Assembly: GCF_002443155.1 (NCBI RefSeq)
Contig: NZ_CP023667.1
Location: 3,658,001-3,722,000, forward strand
Direction of reading: 5' to 3'
DNA length: 64,000 nucleotides
Source: Alcaligenes faecalis
GTDB taxonomy: Bacteria; Pseudomonadota; Gammaproteobacteria; Burkholderiales; Burkholderiaceae_B
Shown piece by piece: positions 38,448 through 47,498 of this stretch. The notes beneath the pieces were generated by a model. It ran no database searches, was not told where the DNA came from, and saw nothing but the letters and a program-made list of their open reading frames with translations. Made by a program: the position numbers and the translations under genes. How positions within the stretch are numbered: position 1 is the stretch's first letter; each line of letters starts with the position of its first letter.

Positions 38448-38966
38448 ATGGCCCGCAGTCGCCGCATGGAGCTGCTCGCACGTCTGCCCCCCACATGGCG
38501 TGCGCGCTTTTTGCAGCTGGGCTTTAACTGGCACCCCGCCTTCCGGGCAACCGGCGGGCGGGTCCACAAAGTTTCAGCGAACTTGCAACACATCGTCGTA
38601 CGCCTGCCATTGCGTCGACGCACTCGCAATATCAATGGTTCTTTATTTGGTGGATCCCTGTTTGCCATTACAGACGGCGTGCACGCCACCATGCTCCTGG
38701 CCGGCCTGCAACGTCATGTGATTGTCTGGGACAAGAATGCAGAGATCCAGTATCGCCGCCCTGGCTACCAGACGCTGTATGCCAACTTTCAAATCAATCC
38801 AGATGAACTGGACGCAATACGAGGACAGCTAGACCAATACCACGAGGCTGAAGCCACATTTACCGTACAGATCCAGGACCCGGAAGGCCAGATCTACACC
38901 ACGGTGGAACGCACCATCTACATCGCCGACGCCCACTTCTACAAGCAGAAATCACAATCACGCTAA
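38448..38966 (+). CDS. DUF4442 hot-dog-fold thioesterase-like protein
   Basis: A 172-aa protein of the DUF4442/PaaI-like hot-dog superfamily. The sequence shows the helix region NGSLFGGSLFAITDGVHATML typical of this fold. Proteins of this group may hydrolyse acyl-CoA, but activity is not shown for most. It starts 9 bp after fadL and is followed 19 bp later by the chalcone-isomerase-like gene, so it is part of the fatty-acid cluster. Confidence 0.82.
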   Translation: MARSRRMELLARLPPTWRARFLQLGFNWHPAFRATGGRVHKVSANLQHIVVRLPLRRRTRNINGSLFGGSLFAITDGVHATMLLAGLQRHVIVWDKNAEIQYRRPGYQTLYANFQINPDELDAIRGQLDQYHEAEATFTVQIQDPEGQIYTTVERTIYIADAHFYKQKSQSR

Positions 38967-38985
38967 TTTGCCGGAGGACCGCTTC

Positions 38986-39558
38986 ATGTTTACCCCCCGC
39001 TGTGCCGCCCTGATTTTAAGTCTGTCCCTGGGGCTACCCGCTGCCCAGGCCGCCACTGTTGCGAATGTCACCGTGCCGGACACGGTCACCGTCGAGCAGC
39101 AAAGCCTGAAACTGAATGGGGCAGGCCTGCGCAAGAAAGTTGTTTTTGATGTGTACGTTGCCGCTCTTTATACCGCGTCTCCTTCCCAGGATGCCGACGC
39201 CATTATCCAGTCACCCGGACCCCATCAAGTACGGCTGGTCCTTAAACGTGACCTGGACGCCCAAACCCTGATTGATGCCCTCAAAGACGGCATTCACAAC
39301 AACCTGACTGATCCTGAAAGGCAGGAACTGGACCCCGTCATCAAGCAATTTGAAGATTTGATGCGTCAGGTTGGCGAAGCCAAGGAAGGCGACATCGTGG
39401 TGCTGGACATGAACGCAGCACAGGTCAAGATCCTGTTTAACGACAAGGTCCTGGGCGAGCTCTCTCACCCTGATCTGACCCCTGCTTTGTTGAAAATCTG
39501 GCTAGGCAAGAAGCCTGCTCAAGAATCGCTCAAAAAGGCCCTGCTGGGATTGTCTTGA
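38986..39558 (+). CDS. Secreted chalcone-isomerase-like protein
   Basis: A 190-aa protein starting at ATG 38986, where GGAGG is 8 bases upstream. Signal peptide residues 1-23 (ends AAQAA). The mature part has the bacterial chalcone-isomerase-like fold markers (LNGAGLRKKVVFDVYVAALY). Related plant fatty-acid-binding proteins of this fold bind fatty acids, and here it lies between the thioesterase and fadD genes, so a periplasmic fatty-acid-binding role is plausible but inferred. Confidence 0.82.
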   Translation: MFTPRCAALILSLSLGLPAAQAATVANVTVPDTVTVEQQSLKLNGAGLRKKVVFDVYVAALYTASPSQDADAIIQSPGPHQVRLVLKRDLDAQTLIDALKDGIHNNLTDPERQELDPVIKQFEDLMRQVGEAKEGDIVVLDMNAAQVKILFNDKVLGELSHPDLTPALLKIWLGKKPAQESLKKALLGLS

Positions 39559-39581
39559 ACCTACACGCCTCGGAGCGCTTC

Positions 39582-41246
39582 ATGGATAAAGTCTGGCTGC
39601 AGAACTACCCCACTGGTATTCCTGCCACTATCGAAGATCAGGCCCAGCAGTACTCGTCCTTGCTGGATGTATTTGAACAAAGTTGTACCGAGTTCGCGCA
39701 GCGCACGGCCTATATCAGCATGGGCAAACGCATGAGCTACCGCGAGCTGTCGGACAATGCCTTGGCCCTGGCCAGCTGGCTGCAAAGCCAAGGCGTGAAA
39801 AAAGGCGACCGTGTCGCCCTGATGATGCCCAATATGCTGCAGTACCCCATCAGCCTGTATGGGGTATTGCGCAGTGGGGCCACCATTATCAATACCAACC
39901 CGCTCTATACCGCCCGCGAACTGCGCCACCAGTTGCAAGACAGCGGCGCGGAAACCATCATCATTGCGGAAAACTTTGCCCACGTGCTGCAGGAAATCCT
40001 GCACGAAACGCCGATCAAGCGAATCATTGTGACCAGCGTAGGCGATTGCCTGGGCGGCTTCAAGGGCTGGCTGGTCAATCAAGTGGTACGCCATATTAAA
40101 AAGGGCGTGCCGGCCTGGTCCTTGCCTGGCTCTGTCTCGTTCAAAGCTGTACTGGCACAAGGACGGGGCCGCGCACCCGCCCCCGTCACGCTGACCCACG
40201 ATGACATTGCCTGCCTGCAATACACCGGGGGCACGACAGGCGTTGCAAAAGGGGCCATTCTGACCCACGGCAATCTGGTTTCAAACCTGAGCCAGGCCCT
40301 GTCCTGGATTCGCCCGTATCTGAAAGAAGGTCAGATCGACTGCGTTGTTACCGCCCTGCCGCTCTACCATATCTTCGCCTTCACCGCGAACCTGCTGGTG
40401 TTCCTGCGTCTGGGTGCCGAAAACCTGTTGATCATTAATGCGCGCGACATTCCGTCCATGATCAAGGACATGTCCAAGCTGCGTTTTACTGCCATTACCG
40501 GGGTGAACACCCTGTTCAATGCCATGCTGAACAATGCCGAGTTCCGCAAACTGGACTTTTCCTCCCTGCGCTTTACGCTGGGCGGCGGTATGGCCGTACA
40601 GGAAGTGGTCGCCAAGCGCTGGCTGGAAGCCACGGGCAAGCCTTTGGCACAGGCGTATGGACTGACTGAAACCTCTCCCGCCGCCACGATCAATCCGCTG
40701 GACAAACAAGAGTTCACCGGCTCGATTGGTCTGCCTGTACCGTCTACCGACATACGCATACGTGACGAAAACCAGAACGATCTGCCTTTGGGCGAAACGG
40801 GCGAGCTGTGCATTCGCGGGCCGCAAGTCACCCCCGGTTACTGGCAACGCCCCGATGAAACCGCCAAGGTTTTTGATCGTGACGGCTTCTTGCGCACAGG
40901 TGATATCGGCTATATGGATGAGCAAGGCTATGTCTTCCTGCTGGATCGCAAAAAGGACATGATTCTGGTCTCTGGCTTTAACGTCTACCCCAATGAAGTG
41001 GAAGCCGTCGCCGCCCAGCACCCAGATATTGTCGAGGCCGCCGCCGTCGGTGTGCCGGATGAAAAAGCAGGCGAAATCGTCAAACTCTATGTCATCAGCC
41101 GTAATCCCGATTTGACGGAAAAAGACGTAATAGCCTTCTGCCGCAAGAACCTGACCGGCTACAAGGCCCCGCGCATTGTCGAGTTCCGCGACGACCTGCC
41201 ACGTACCAACGTAGGCAAGATCCTGCGCCGGGAACTACGTCCATAA
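39582..41246 (+). CDS. fadD: Long-chain fatty acid-CoA ligase
   Basis: A 554-aa acyl-CoA synthetase read from ATG 39582 (GGAG 8 bases upstream; an earlier TTG start would overlap the previous gene). The AMP-binding P-loop is YTGGTTGVAKGA, and the C-terminal motifs GYMDEQGYVFLLDRKKDMI and the final catalytic Lys in RTNVGKILRREL are present. It activates imported fatty acids for FadE. It is followed by a terminator. Confidence 0.95.
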   Translation: MDKVWLQNYPTGIPATIEDQAQQYSSLLDVFEQSCTEFAQRTAYISMGKRMSYRELSDNALALASWLQSQGVKKGDRVALMMPNMLQYPISLYGVLRSGATIINTNPLYTARELRHQLQDSGAETIIIAENFAHVLQEILHETPIKRIIVTSVGDCLGGFKGWLVNQVVRHIKKGVPAWSLPGSVSFKAVLAQGRGRAPAPVTLTHDDIACLQYTGGTTGVAKGAILTHGNLVSNLSQALSWIRPYLKEGQIDCVVTALPLYHIFAFTANLLVFLRLGAENLLIINARDIPSMIKDMSKLRFTAITGVNTLFNAMLNNAEFRKLDFSSLRFTLGGGMAVQEVVAKRWLEATGKPLAQAYGLTETSPAATINPLDKQEFTGSIGLPVPSTDIRIRDENQNDLPLGETGELCIRGPQVTPGYWQRPDETAKVFDRDGFLRTGDIGYMDEQGYVFLLDRKKDMILVSGFNVYPNEVEAVAAQHPDIVEAAAVGVPDEKAGEIVKLYVISRNPDLTEKDVIAFCRKNLTGYKAPRIVEFRDDLPRTNVGKILRRELRP

Positions 41247-41277
41247 CACGTATTTCGCACGCGCTTAGACCAAGATG

Positions 41278-41299
41278 AAAGGGGCTTATGCCCCTTTTT
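41278..41299 (+). terminator. Rho-independent terminator after fadD
   Basis: Stem AAAGGGGC (41278-41285) with GCCCCTTT (41290-41297), loop TTAT, followed by T residues. It ends the fatty-acid operon. Confidence 0.9.
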
Positions 41300-41339
41300 C
41301 ATTAACCGAAGGATTCATAAACAAATAAGAATCGGATCG

Positions 41340-41368
41340 TTCGTAGCCCTGATACCGCTCTTTAGAAT
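41340..41368 (+). promoter_or_regulatory. Promoter-like sequence for cysJIG
   Basis: TTCGTA (41340-41345) and TAGAAT (41363-41368) with a 17-bp spacer, about 32 bp before the cysJ ATG. The A+T-rich stretch just upstream (ATAAACAAATAAGAAT, about 41317-41332) is where a CysB-type activator could bind; that is inference. Confidence 0.45.
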
Positions 41369-41400
41369 GGGACAAACTATTTATATAAGCGAGTGTCAGA

Positions 41401-43233
41401 ATGCACGCCCTGTCCCGCCTCTCGGAGTCCAATCGCACCGCGATTGCTCAAATTACCGACGAGCTCGATCCGCTGTCCCTGAACTGGCTGTCCGGCTATC
41501 TCGCGGGTGTCGCGCAAGTGCGCCACACCGGCCTTCCCGCTCAAGCGCCTGTTTCTCCTGAACTGTCTTTGGTCCCGGCCGCCGCTGCGCCCGCCCAACG
41601 ACCTGCCACTATTGTGTTTGGCAGCCAGACAGGCAATGCCCAACGCGTCGCCGAAGCCTTTGCCCAACGCTGCGAAGCCGCCGGTATCCCCGTGCGCCTG
41701 CTGCGTGCCGACCGTTACCCCACGCGCGAGCTGAAAGAAGAGCGTCTGCTGTACGTCATTATCAGCACCCAGGGTGAAGGCGACCCGCCAGACGATTCCA
41801 TCGCATTTTTCGAATTCCTGTCCGGTGCCCGTGCTCCCAAGCTGCCCGAGCTGAAATTCGGTGTGCTGGGCCTGGGCGATTCCAGCTACCCCCTGTTCTG
41901 TGGGATCGCAGAAAAGATCGATCAACGTCTGCTGGCTCTGGGTGCGCAACGCATTCTGGACGCAGGCCTGGCCGATCTGGATATTGATACGGTTGCCGCC
42001 CCCTGGCAGGACAAGGCCTTCGGTTTTCTGGAAACAGATCACCAGGCCCACGCCGCGGCGGCAGTTCCTGCCGCCCAGTCCAACAACGTTACGGTGCTGG
42101 AAACCCAGGCTCGCAGCAGCTTTACTCGCGACAATCCCTTCCAGGCCACCGTGCTGCAAAGCCAAAGCATTACCGGTCGCGACAGCACCCGCGATATCTA
42201 TCACTACGAGTTGTCGCTGGAAGGCAGTGGTCTGAAGTACCAACCCGGTGATGCCTTGGGTGTCTGGCCTACGCAAAACGCCAAGCTGGTCGAAGCGGTT
42301 ATTCAGACTTTGAAGCTGGACCCGCAAGAGACCGTCGCCATTCAGGACAAGTCGCACACGCTGCAAGAGTGGCTGAGCCATTACCGTGAACTGACGCAAC
42401 TGACCAAACCTTTTCTGGTGGAACTGGCCAAGCGCAACAACGATGCCGTGCTGCAAGCGGCTGTGGGCCCAGATGGTTTGAGCACCCTGCAAGAGCTGCT
42501 GAAAACCCATCAAGTGCTGGATGTACTGGAACGCTTCCCAGCCAGCTGGAGCGCTGCCGAACTGGTGCAAGCCTTGCGCCCCCTGGCACCCCGCATGTAC
42601 TCCATCGCCTCCAGCCAGTCCGAGGTGGACGAAGAAGTGCATCTGACTGTGGCCAATGTGCACTACCAGTTCAATGAACAAGATCGTTGGGGCGTGGCTT
42701 CCGACTATCTGGCCCGCCTGAACGAAGGCGACACCGTGCCGGTCTTTATCGACCCCAATACCCGCTTCCGCCTGCCTGAAGACAGCAACCGTGACGTGAT
42801 CATGATTGGTCCCGGCACCGGCGTTGCCCCCTTCCGTGCCTTTGTGCAGGAGCGCAGCGTTCAGGGTGGTGAAGGCCGCAACTGGCTGTTCTTTGGCAAC
42901 CCGCACTTTCATTCTGATTTTCTTTACCAGACCGAATGGCAACGCGCCTTGCAGGACGGCCAGTTGCAACACCTGGACCTGGCCTTCTCGCGCGATCAGG
43001 AAAACAAGGTTTACGTACAGCACCGCTTGCTGGAAAAAGCAGCCGAGGTCTATGCCTGGATTCAGGGCGGCGCCCACATTTATGTGTGCGGTGATGCCAA
43101 CCAGATGGCCAAGGACGTACACCAGACCCTGCAGGAAATCGCCCGCCAGGAAGGTGGATTGGACGCAGACCAGGCTCGCAGCTGGTTGGAAGAACTCTCG
43201 GCGCAGGGCCGCTACGCCCGCGACGTTTACTGA
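41401..43233 (+). CDS. cysJ: Sulfite reductase [NADPH] flavoprotein alpha component
   Basis: A 610-aa diflavin reductase. A flavodoxin-like FMN domain (about 55-205, TIVFGSQTGNAQRVAEAF) is followed by an FAD-binding domain with RMYSIASS and an NADPH-binding domain (MIGPGTGVAPFRAF). It passes electrons from NADPH to the siroheme subunit CysI. It is separated from cysI by 11 bp. Confidence 0.96.
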   Translation: MHALSRLSESNRTAIAQITDELDPLSLNWLSGYLAGVAQVRHTGLPAQAPVSPELSLVPAAAAPAQRPATIVFGSQTGNAQRVAEAFAQRCEAAGIPVRLLRADRYPTRELKEERLLYVIISTQGEGDPPDDSIAFFEFLSGARAPKLPELKFGVLGLGDSSYPLFCGIAEKIDQRLLALGAQRILDAGLADLDIDTVAAPWQDKAFGFLETDHQAHAAAAVPAAQSNNVTVLETQARSSFTRDNPFQATVLQSQSITGRDSTRDIYHYELSLEGSGLKYQPGDALGVWPTQNAKLVEAVIQTLKLDPQETVAIQDKSHTLQEWLSHYRELTQLTKPFLVELAKRNNDAVLQAAVGPDGLSTLQELLKTHQVLDVLERFPASWSAAELVQALRPLAPRMYSIASSQSEVDEEVHLTVANVHYQFNEQDRWGVASDYLARLNEGDTVPVFIDPNTRFRLPEDSNRDVIMIGPGTGVAPFRAFVQERSVQGGEGRNWLFFGNPHFHSDFLYQTEWQRALQDGQLQHLDLAFSRDQENKVYVQHRLLEKAAEVYAWIQGGAHIYVCGDANQMAKDVHQTLQEIARQEGGLDADQARSWLEELSAQGRYARDVY

Positions 43234-43244
43234 GAAGCAAGGAC

Positions 43245-44954
43245 ATGACAGAAAAGAAAATCGCCGCTATCGAGCAAGTAAAAATTGATAGCCGCTATCT
43301 GCGCGGTGGCATTACCGAGGGTCTGGCAGACCCCATTACCGGTGCCATCAGCGAAGACGACAACAAGCTGCTGAAATTTCACGGCAGCTATCAGCAAGAC
43401 GACCGCGACCAGCGCGAAGAGCGTCGCAAACAAAAGCTGGAACCGGCGTTCAGCTTCATGATTCGCGCCCGCTTGCCCGGCGGCGTGGTTACGCCCGCCC
43501 AGTGGCTGGCCTTTGACCAGATCGCCTGTGACTGGGCCCAGTTTGGCCTGCGCATCACCACCCGTCAGACCTTTCAATGGCACGGCGTGCGCAAGCCCTT
43601 TTTAAAGCCCACCCTGCAAGCCATCAACAAGGCCATGTCCACGACATTGGCCACTTGCGGCGACGTGAACCGTCAGGTGGTCAGCGCCACCAATCCCTTG
43701 TTGTCCGAGCAGCACGGTCTGGTTCAAGAGTGGGCTGACAAGATTTCCGAAACCTTCCTGCCCAAAACCCGCGCCTATGCCGAGATCTGGCTGGACGGCA
43801 AAAAAGTCGAAGACGCCATTGACGGCGAAGACTTTGAGCCGATTTACGGCAAGACTTACCTGCCCCGCAAATTCAAGATCGGCATTGCCGTGCCTCCCCT
43901 GAATGATGTGGACGTATTTGCGCAGGACATCGGCCTGATCGCGATTATTGAAAACAATCAGTTGCTGGGCTTTAACGTCGCCATTGGCGGCGGCATGGGT
44001 GCCACTCATGGCGACGACACCACCTACCCGCGACTGGGCAGCGTAATCGGCTTTGTCCGCCCCGAGCAATTGCTGGCCGTTTGCGAAGCCGTTATCACCA
44101 CACAGCGTGACCATGGCAACCGCGACGAACGCCGTCATGCCCGTCTGAAATACACCGTGGATAAGCTGGGTGCCGACTGGTTCCTGGAAGAAGTGCAAAA
44201 CCGCAGTGGCCAAACGCTGGAGCCTTCGCGCCCCTATCACTTTGACCACAATGGCGACCGCTTCGGCTGGACCCAAGGCAGCAATGGCCGCTGGCACCTG
44301 AGCCTGCGCATAGATTCGGGCCGCATCATGGATACCGAAGTTGGCCCCTGGCTGACGGGTATGCGTGAAATTGCCAAGATTCACCAGGGACAATTCCGTC
44401 TGACCTGCAACCAGAACCTGATCATTGCCGATGTGCCTGAAGAAGATAAGGCCAAGATCGACAAGCTGGTTGCTGACCACAAACTGGATGTGTACCAGAC
44501 ACAAAGCGGCATACGCAGCAGCACGATTGCCTGTGTCTCTCTACCCACTTGCGGTTTGGCCATGGCCGAGAGCGAACGCTACGCCCCCATCTTGCTGCCC
44601 AAGCTGGAAACCCTGCTGGACAAGTACCAGCTGCGTGATGAGCGCATTGTGCTGCGTATCTCCGGTTGCCCCAACGGCTGCGCCCGCCCTTACCTCGGTG
44701 AAATCGCCCTGGTTGGCCGTGCTCTGGGCCGTTATGACTTGCGCTTGGGCGCAAACTTCAGCGGCGAACGCCTGAACGTGATCTATCGCCAAAATATTGC
44801 CGAACCTGAAATTCTGAGCATTCTGGACGAGCTGTTTGGCCGCTTTGCTGCCGAGCGTCTGGAAGGCGAACACTTCGGTGATTTTCTGGTTCGCGCTGGC
44901 GTAGTTGCCGAGCCTTCAAGCCGTTTGATTCCTTTGGTTTTGCAACCGGCCTGA
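43245..44954 (+). CDS. cysI: Sulfite reductase [NADPH] hemoprotein beta component
   Basis: A 569-aa siroheme enzyme. The 4Fe-4S/siroheme ligands are visible as CVSLPTCG and GCPNGCARP in the C-terminal third. It reduces sulfite to sulfide for cysteine synthesis. Gap to cysG is 1 bp, so the siroheme supply gene is coupled to the enzyme that uses it. Confidence 0.97.
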   Translation: MTEKKIAAIEQVKIDSRYLRGGITEGLADPITGAISEDDNKLLKFHGSYQQDDRDQREERRKQKLEPAFSFMIRARLPGGVVTPAQWLAFDQIACDWAQFGLRITTRQTFQWHGVRKPFLKPTLQAINKAMSTTLATCGDVNRQVVSATNPLLSEQHGLVQEWADKISETFLPKTRAYAEIWLDGKKVEDAIDGEDFEPIYGKTYLPRKFKIGIAVPPLNDVDVFAQDIGLIAIIENNQLLGFNVAIGGGMGATHGDDTTYPRLGSVIGFVRPEQLLAVCEAVITTQRDHGNRDERRHARLKYTVDKLGADWFLEEVQNRSGQTLEPSRPYHFDHNGDRFGWTQGSNGRWHLSLRIDSGRIMDTEVGPWLTGMREIAKIHQGQFRLTCNQNLIIADVPEEDKAKIDKLVADHKLDVYQTQSGIRSSTIACVSLPTCGLAMAESERYAPILLPKLETLLDKYQLRDERIVLRISGCPNGCARPYLGEIALVGRALGRYDLRLGANFSGERLNVIYRQNIAEPEILSILDELFGRFAAERLEGEHFGDFLVRAGVVAEPSSRLIPLVLQPA

Positions 44955-44955
44955 T

Positions 44956-46410
44956 ATGAACCTCTTTCCTTTATTCGCCAACTTGAAGCAGCGCGCCGTA
45001 CTGGTGATCGGCGGTGGAGAAATCGCCGAGCGCAAAGTGCGTCTGGTCCTGGCGGCCGGTGCCCAGGTCACGCTGGTCGCCCCCTATGTGGTGGACAGTC
45101 TGGAAGAGCTGGCTAATCAAGGGCGCATTACCCTGATTCGGGAGCGCTATCAGGCCCAGCATCTGCAAGGAGCCTGGCTGATTATTGCCGCCACTGACAA
45201 ACGGGACGTGAACCAGGTCATTGCCCAGGACGCACAAGAAGCACGCATTCTGGTCAATGTGGTGGACGACCCCGAATTGTCCAGTTTTCAGGTGCCTGCC
45301 ATTGTGGATCGCTCACCGCTGATTATTGCGATTTCCTCAGCGGGATCAGCCCCCATGTTGGCACGGCGAGTACGGGAGCAATTGGAAACCATGTTGGACC
45401 ACAGCCTGGGTGCGATCAGCCGTCTGGCGCAGGAATACCGCAGCGCCATTCGGCGCGCCCGCCCCGAGCTGGGTGCGCGCCGCCGTTTTTACGACTGGCT
45501 GCTGGATGGCCCGGTGGGGTCGGCACTGCGCAGCCATCAGAATGAACAGGCACGCCTGAGTCTGGAAAGCGCGCTGCAACAGCCGGAATCGCCCCGCGCC
45601 ACACAAGGCCGTGTGATTCTGGTGGGAGCAGGTCCCGGTGATCCAGGTCTGCTGACCTTGCATGCCCTGCGTGCACTGAATCGCGCTGATGTGATTCTGT
45701 ACGATCGCCTGGTGTCCGATCAGGTAATGGAACTGGCCCGTCGTGACGCTCACCGCATTTTTGTCGGCAAACAACTGGGCGAAGATCATCATCAAACCCA
45801 GAACCGCATTCATCAGCTGATGATTGAACACGCTCGTGCCGGCCAAACTGTGGTGCGCCTGAAAGGCGGCGATGGCTTTATTTTTGGTCGCGGCGGTGAA
45901 GAATTGGAATATCTGGCCGAGCACGGTGTCGCCTTTGAAGTGGTGCCCGGCATCACGGCTGCGATTGCATGTGCGGCTTACAGCGGCATTCCCCTGACAC
46001 ACCGTGATCACGCTCAGTCCGTACAGTTTGTGACGGCACATCGTAAAAGTGGTCACGGTATCGAGGATTGGAACCCGCTGCTGGATACCAGCCAGACAGT
46101 AGCTGTGTACATGGGCTTGCAGCAAATCCTGGGCTTTAGCCATGAGCTGGTACAGCGTGGCCGTAGTGCCGCCACGCCCTGCGCCTTGATTGAAAACGGC
46201 TCGCGCCCTGAACAGCGCACTTTGCTGTCCACACTGGAAAATATTGCCCAGGATGCACAGCAACATCAGTTTGCCAGCCCCTGCATTTTGGTAATTGGTC
46301 AGGTCGCCACCTTGGGCACCACCCTGTCCTGGTATGGCGAGTTGATTGATCAACTCAGTCCACGTGCGGCAATTGAACAGGACGCGGATAGTACGCTAGT
46401 CGCAGCCTGA
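44956..46410 (+). CDS. cysG: Siroheme synthase (multifunctional)
   Basis: A 484-aa fusion. The N-terminal part (residues 1-205) is the precorrin-2 dehydrogenase/ferrochelatase with Rossmann motif VLVIGGGEIAERKV. The C-terminal part (from about 215) is uroporphyrinogen-III C-methyltransferase with VGAGPGDPGLLTLHALRAL and GGDGFIFGRGGEE. It makes the siroheme cofactor of CysI, and its location in the same operon supports this. Confidence 0.96.
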   Translation: MNLFPLFANLKQRAVLVIGGGEIAERKVRLVLAAGAQVTLVAPYVVDSLEELANQGRITLIRERYQAQHLQGAWLIIAATDKRDVNQVIAQDAQEARILVNVVDDPELSSFQVPAIVDRSPLIIAISSAGSAPMLARRVREQLETMLDHSLGAISRLAQEYRSAIRRARPELGARRRFYDWLLDGPVGSALRSHQNEQARLSLESALQQPESPRATQGRVILVGAGPGDPGLLTLHALRALNRADVILYDRLVSDQVMELARRDAHRIFVGKQLGEDHHQTQNRIHQLMIEHARAGQTVVRLKGGDGFIFGRGGEELEYLAEHGVAFEVVPGITAAIACAAYSGIPLTHRDHAQSVQFVTAHRKSGHGIEDWNPLLDTSQTVAVYMGLQQILGFSHELVQRGRSAATPCALIENGSRPEQRTLLSTLENIAQDAQQHQFASPCILVIGQVATLGTTLSWYGELIDQLSPRAAIEQDADSTLVAA

Positions 46411-46453
46411 ACCCGCCGTCCCTAGAGTAATAGCTGCACCAAGATGAACATGA

Positions 46454-46486
46454 AAAGGCCCTCAACATGTCTTGCTGAGGGCCTTT
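46454..46486. terminator. Bidirectional terminator between cysG and the ABC importer operon
   Basis: A perfect 11-bp stem (46454-46464 with 46476-46486) lies between the convergent genes cysG and the permease gene. T-rich runs follow on both strands. Confidence 0.88.
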
Positions 46487-46667
46487 CTAGTCGGTATTTC
46501 GGTGCTTCTGCAACAGCCGCCAAACACGCACACCACCGTTAACGAGCGATGCAGCAAAAGTGTGAAACGGCGGGTTCCGTGGCCATTTTCGCTACCCTGC
46601 ACTTCTTGAAAGCACCGAGCGGTCAACTGCCTCAACCTTCATGAAGTCGAAGGGCAAGCCTATGTTT

Positions 46668-47498
46668 TTAACGCTGTCCAAAAGCCGCAAACATGGCTCG
46701 CAACGCACTATCCAGCAGATAGCCAATCAGACCAATCAGGACAATTACGGCCATCAACTCGGAATACGCCATGCGATCACGCGTATCCAGAATCAGGTAG
46801 CCCAAACCGGCTGACACACCCAGCATTTCGCAGGGCACCAACACAATCCACAAGACACCGATAGCCAGTCGGCTACCCGTCAGTACCGAGCCGACAATGC
46901 CGGGCAGAATCAAATACAAAAGCGTTTCCATCTTGGTGGCTGCCAGACTGCGCCCCAGCATCAGCCAACGCGGATTCAAATGACGTACACCCGAAGCCGT
47001 ATTCAGCAAGACAGGCCAGACACCAGCCACACCCAGTAGAAAATAAATCGGAGCATCGCCAATCCCGAAGGCCATGACGGCAATAGGCATCCAGGACAGG
47101 GGCGAGATCATGCGCAGGAACTGGAACAAGGGAGTCAATGCGGCGTGGGCTCGGGCTGACAAGCCCAGCAGCAATCCAGCAGGCACGCCAACCCCCAATG
47201 AAATGGCCAGGCCCACAAAAATACGCTGCAAGCTGGCGCCTACGTGCATCCAGGTCTCTGACCAGCCCAGTATTTCCAGCAAGCTATGAAACGAGGCTGC
47301 AGGACCGAATTGCTGCATTAAAGAGCTGCTGGACCAGGCCGTGGCCAGGTACCACAGCACGACTCCCGCCAACAAACCGCCCAGCCCCCACAGGGTGCTG
47401 GCAATCCAGGCATTCAATTTTGGACGTCGCAAAGACGCAGCCGATCGCGGATCGGACTGCGCCAATGGCGAAGAAGAAGCAGACACACTCAAACTCAT
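46668..47498 (-). CDS. ABC transporter permease (nitrate/sulfonate/taurine type)
   Basis: A 276-aa inner-membrane protein with about six helices and the BPD_transp_1 motif region (ATKMETLLYLILPGIVGSVLTGSRLAIGVLW), where the EAA loop contacts the ATPase. Sequence style is that of SsuC/TauC/NrtB permeases. Its start overlaps the binding-protein stop codon by 4 bp. Confidence 0.9.
   Translation of the reverse strand: MSLSVSASSSPLAQSDPRSAASLRRPKLNAWIASTLWGLGGLLAGVVLWYLATAWSSSSLMQQFGPAASFHSLLEILGWSETWMHVGASLQRIFVGLAISLGVGVPAGLLLGLSARAHAALTPLFQFLRMISPLSWMPIAVMAFGIGDAPIYFLLGVAGVWPVLLNTASGVRHLNPRWLMLGRSLAATKMETLLYLILPGIVGSVLTGSRLAIGVLWIVLVPCEMLGVSAGLGYLILDTRDRMAYSELMAVIVLIGLIGYLLDSALRAMFAAFGQR

Noticed and set aside
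41377..43122. A 581-codon minus-strand open frame
   Set aside because: It is antisense to cysJ, whose flavodoxin and reductase motifs are clear.
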